From Caulobacter segnis (GTDB lineage: Bacteria; Pseudomonadota; Alphaproteobacteria; Caulobacterales; Caulobacteraceae), in the NCBI RefSeq assembly GCF_003243465.1, contig NZ_QFQZ01000015.1, positions 1 through 64,000 on the forward strand: 64,000 bases of DNA. Direction: 5' to 3'. This document shows, piece after piece, positions 61,051 through 64,000 of this stretch. Made by a program: the position numbers and the translations under genes. The stretch's first letter is position 1, and the number at the start of each line of letters is the position of its first letter. The notes under the pieces were generated by a model that worked only from the letters and a program-made list of their open reading frames with translations, did not search any database and was not told where the DNA came from.

Positions 61051-62531
61051 TTAGAGAGGCTCCTCCGGATCGAGCCTGTCGGCCTCGGCGATCAGGAAGG
61101 CCAGATACTCGGAGGTCTCCTGGAAGGATTCTCCCGCGGACTTGTTGCGCTCGACCAGGCGTCGCCAGGCGAGGTTGGGGTCATCCGGCGTCAGGTTCAG
61201 GAAGTATTGGCGGCTGCGCCGGACGCCGACGGCCTCGCCGAGGTAGCGCTCGTAGTTCCGGATGGGAGAAAGCCGCGGGGCGCCCAGTCGGATCCGTTCG
61301 CGCAGCATATCCCAATCGACGACATGCGGTTGGTGCGGCGTGGCGGTGACCGACGCGCGGATGTCGTCGAGCTGCAGCACAGGACATGCCGGAGACGGTG
61401 GGATCGCGCGCTCGCAGCTGCGGGCCGATGTTGTTGCAGTCCTCGCAGATCAGGAGGCGCTCGTGTCGGAGCGCCATGTCCTCCAGCTGAGCCCCTTCCG
61501 GGGTGGCGACGTCCTGCAGGACGTATTCCTTGTGTGCGCACCCCGCCCGACCAGCGCCGGCCGGGCTTCTTGGACCGCCGCACTAGGCCCTTGCGATCGC
61601 GGTCGCATCCGGGACAGCGCCAGCCCGCATCGAGTTTCTCCCAGAGCTTGGGCTCGGCGCCGCCATCATGGGCCTCGACCTCGGCGTCGGTCGGCGGCGT
61701 GGTCGAGCGGCGTCCTTTTGATCCTGCGTCGACCTGGGCCCCGACGCCCTCGCGCGCGACCGACCTTTGTCGCAGGACCTCCAGGTCGTCCGAGACGCCG
61801 GATGGCCGCGGGTCCAGGCGCATCCAGTATTGCATGTGGGCCTGGGCTTCGCTGATCGGCGGCCGATAGATCGACCGCTCCTGGGTCATCCGGCCGGCGA
61901 GGATCACACTGGTCAGCTGTTCGGCCAGGGCCAGCCGTTCCAGGAAGTCGCTTTCCTGGGCCTTCCAGATCGCGTCGGCCGTCTCAAGGTCGACCTGGTG
62001 GCCGCGGTGGGCCGCCACGGTGATGAAGGTGGCGATCTCAGAAGGCCGGAAGCTGAAATCGCGATGGATGTGGCGCAGCCTGTTCTTGGCCGAGCCCTCC
62101 GCGCCGCTGCAGTCGGCGCAGACGATCGTGGGCTGGAATCTCGCCAGCATCCGTGACCCCAGGTGTTCGAGCTCATAGGTCCCTTCCGGGATATGCTTGA
62201 CCCAGGGATGAGGCAGCTGGCTCTGCAGTGTGCGGCCGATGACGTCCTGCAGGTGGTCGTGGTGGTCGTGCAAGGTGGCCAGCAGCACGCCCTGGGATGA
62301 AACCCGGAGAATCTCGATCTTGCGGCGTTGGCAGCAAGGGCAGGTCCAGTCCTGCGACGTGTCCGCCCATTGGCTGTTGAGGTCGAGCTTGGAGGCCTTC
62401 AGGGCGGCCATGCCCCAGGCGATGGCCTCGCTCCAGCGACCATCGCGGTTGGGCAGCAGGGCGCGCAACTGCGCGTCGGTGAGCGCGGCTATGTTGGGAA
62501 CGCGGAAGGTGATGTCGCGCCAAGGCTCCAT
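61051..62531 (-). pseudogene. Double HNH-like protein gene with two frame breaks
   Basis: Reading from the ATG at 62529-62531 the frame is clear for about 330 residues, with CPCCQRRKIEILRVSSQG, LHDHHDHLQD and VCADCSGAEGSAKNRLRH, an HNH-nuclease-like zinc site. A second unit starts with WRCPGCDRDRKGLVRR, but one base too many near the G run at 61541 breaks the frame. The next frame supplies EYVLQDVATPEG and LLICEDCNNIGPQL, and a second shift near 61388 leads to LQLDDIRASVTATPHQPH and the end at 61051. Repaired, the protein would be about 493 residues with two HNH-like modules. Confidence 0.65.
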
Positions 62532-62708
62532 ATCGCCGAGTCTAGGCCGATTTCTGATTCGAGGCCGTCTTCGTCGCCGCCGACGGCTCGCTGCCTTCGG
62601 CCAGCCACGGTCATCCACACGCCCCTGACGTGTGACCAATTTGCGCTGGGACGCAGTTGACTCTTCGGCGCTCCGGAATGAGAACATTCCAGGAACACGG
62701 AGATTGTC

Positions 62709-63016
62709 ATGCCCACCCAACGCGCCGGCCAGCGCGCGAGCCCGCACGCGCCTAGGCCCGAGAGGATCATCAGCCGCAAGACCGTCAAGTTGCGGCGCGT
62801 GCGCCAGTACGGCGGCGCCGATCACGGCGTGACGCTGATGTTCGCCTTCGAGGGGGCGCACGCCGCGGCCAGCGCAGCCGCAACAGCTTCATCGACAAGG
62901 AGCGCGTGCCCGATTTCGAGGGCGAGGAGGCCTGGTTCGAGGTCGAGGAGGTCAGCGCCAGGCCCTGGCCCTTCTGGCGCGCCGTGCGCCAAGTGGCGGC
63001 GCCGGACGATGCCTGA
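62709..63016 (+). pseudogene. Small unknown gene with a frame break at a G run
   Basis: The ATG at 62709 leads through TVKLRRVRQYGGADHGVTLM into FAFEG. The downstream half is clearly coded in another frame: RSRNSFIDKERVPDFEGEEA and WFEVEEVSARPWPFWRAV, ending in a stop at 63014-63016 that overlaps the next ATG. One more G in the run near 62851 would restore one frame of about 103 residues. No family recognised. Sequencing error or true mutation cannot be separated here. Confidence 0.6.
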
Positions 63017-63395
63017 GCTCTCCGACCAGCAGCGGCGCAAGATGGCCGAACTGGAGCCTCGGTTCGCCGCCCTGCGGCTGGTCGACGCCCTGGAGCTGAA
63101 GATGGATATCCGTTTCCGGTGCGTCGCCTGCGGAACCTCGCGCAGCTGGCGGCGCGACACCATGCTGGGGCGGGCCCGGCGCCTGCTGGGCGCGACGATG
63201 GCGCAGATCCAGCGGCGCGCGCCCTGCCCGCGCTGCGGCTATCGGATGCCGGTCATGGTCGCCGTCGGCGGCGTCCTGGACCCCGGCCCCCTGGCCGAGC
63301 AATTTCGCTGGGAGGCGATCACCGCCCTGTCCGAGGCGGGCCTCAACCCCGCCGACTACGGCTATGGCTGGCGGCCGCCGCCGGCGGGACGGTGA
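63009..63395 (+). CDS. Zinc-ribbon protein of unknown function
   Basis: 128 residues from the ATG at 63009, overlapping the preceding stop. Two Cys pairs, FRCVACGTSRSW and PCPRCGYRMP, would bind zinc. The rest is helical. It is followed 3 bases later by another small zinc-ribbon gene. Confidence 0.7.
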   Translation: MPELSDQQRRKMAELEPRFAALRLVDALELKMDIRFRCVACGTSRSWRRDTMLGRARRLLGATMAQIQRRAPCPRCGYRMPVMVAVGGVLDPGPLAEQFRWEAITALSEAGLNPADYGYGWRPPPAGR

Positions 63396-63398
63396 GCC

Positions 63399-63602
63399 TT
63401 GGCCGACATGGATCCCAGGATCGGCAAGCTGGCCTGGCTGACCATCGCCTGCGCCTGCGGCCATCGGGTTCACTGGAGCCGGGCGGTGATTCTCACCCGG
63501 GCCGGGGAGTGGATGCGGCCGGCGCAATTGCGGGCGGCCTTGCGCTGCACGGTCTGCGGCGCCCGGGGCAAGGGCGTCACCGTGGACGGCCGCCGGGCCT
63601 GA
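63399..63602 (+). CDS. Small double-CxxC protein
   Basis: 67 residues from TTG (or 64 from the ATG at 63408). IACACGHRVHWS and LRCTVCGARGKG give paired cysteines for a zinc site. It is in the same direction and nearly joined to the preceding zinc-ribbon gene, and both may act together in the element. Function unknown. Confidence 0.65.
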   Translation: MADMDPRIGKLAWLTIACACGHRVHWSRAVILTRAGEWMRPAQLRAALRCTVCGARGKGVTVDGRRA

Positions 63603-63676
63603 GCGCGGGTCTGGCCGTGCGCCCGGGCCTTCTCACCACCATACCTTCGGGTGTCCGGAACTGCCCAGGCCCGCGG

Positions 63677-63907
63677 TCAGGTTTGTGATCGCGGGGCGGG
63701 CACTGGCGGCTCGGCCATCATCAGGTCGTGTATGCGCTGGGAGAGCTCGTCATAGATCGCGCGGGCGGCGGGCTTCTTGCGGCTCCAGGCGAAGAAGCCG
63801 TTCAGGTCCTCATTGGAGATGGGAACCTTCCAGAGAATGCGCAGCCAGGCGACCGCCTCGTCCAGGTCGGCCTTGTCGGGGCGGGCGGCGGGCGAGAGGG
63901 TCGCCAT
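63677..63907 (-). CDS. Small protein resembling the DUF4880 sigma-binding domain
   Basis: 76 residues from the ATG at 63907 (a start at 63919 is also open). DEAVAWLRILWKVPISNEDL, then FFAWSRKKPAARAIYDELSQ, resembles the N-terminal domain of FecR proteins, but no membrane helix or FecR domain follows. It may be a stand-alone unit. The resemblance is by pattern only. Confidence 0.5.
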   Translation of the reverse strand: MATLSPAARPDKADLDEAVAWLRILWKVPISNEDLNGFFAWSRKKPAARAIYDELSQRIHDLMMAEPPVPAPRSQT

Positions 63908-64000
63908 CGGGGCCTCCATCCGGGCGTTGAGATCACGCTTGAACCGTGCGCTGGCGCCTTTAGCGAGCGCCTGGACATCCGCGCCAGCCGCCCGGACGGG

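Noticed and set aside
1..64000. CRISPR array, rRNA, tRNA or intact insertion sequence
   Set aside because: No regularly spaced repeats, no rRNA or tRNA-like segments and no transposase frame were seen anywhere in the window.

Overview
The window looks like a GC-rich alphaproteobacterial genome of the Caulobacter type. Grounds for this are the mostly G/C third codon positions, a large TonB-dependent receptor paired with a tryptophan-halogenase-like flavoprotein in a sugar locus, and a benenodin-type lasso peptide cluster of the kind described from Caulobacteraceae and sphingomonads. I saw no rRNA, tRNA, CRISPR array, integrase or intact insertion sequence. The genus is an inference.

Region 1 (1-16.1 kb) is chromosomal in character. 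It starts with a partial aldo/keto reductase facing an AraC-type regulator, followed by a decayed AraC fragment. A carbohydrate-utilisation locus follows: alpha-galactosidase (GH27), halogenase-like flavoprotein and TonB-dependent receptor on the minus strand; an MFS sugar transporter and a ROK regulator on the plus strand; then a GH2 beta-mannosidase-like enzyme, an AGE-family sugar isomerase and a ROK sugar kinase on the minus strand. Together they fit uptake and trimming of galactomannan-like oligosaccharides: galactose removal, mannose release, mannose to fructose, fructose to fructose-6-phosphate. Two AT-rich promoter regions share a nearly identical 17-base motif, a candidate ROK operator.

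Region 2 (16.2-17.1 kb) holds a GntR gene cut off after its DNA-binding domain, then about 480 bases without a supportable gene. This is where the sugar locus gives way to a mobile element.

Region 3 (17.1-36.7 kb) is the backbone of an integrative conjugative element or plasmid. It has two small regulators, a Trb/VirB mating-pair block (trbC-D-E, a small membrane gene, trbJ, a trbK-like lipoprotein, trbL-F-G-I), a small regulator-like protein, a RepC-like replication initiator, a Toprim protein, a ParB-like protein, a 1419-residue methylase plus Strawberry-notch-type helicase, and a RadC-type JAMM protein. A conserved leader repeat lies 57-83 bases before the starts of the last four. TrbB, a coupling protein, a relaxase and an integrase are not in view.

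Region 4 (36.9-47.0 kb) is a complete lasso-peptide cluster carried as cargo. It has a GntR-like regulator, two precursor genes of 45 residues each, the B protein (recognition element plus leader peptidase), the C macrolactam synthetase, an AtxE2-type isopeptidase, a FecA-type receptor with signalling domain, a FecR anti-sigma factor and a FecI-type sigma factor.

Region 5 (47.3-64 kb) holds a YjbR-like protein, a tiny membrane protein, and an OLD-family nuclease with a UvrD-like helicase (Gabija-type anti-phage pair). After these come an XRE/ImmA-type metallopeptidase regulator, unknown genes, a PrimPol protein coupled to a PIN-like protein, a DnaQ-like exonuclease, an XRE regulator, a helix-turn-helix replication-type protein, and several small zinc-ribbon or unknown genes. 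A double-HNH-like gene and one small gene near the right end carry single-base frame breaks, two of the three at G runs.
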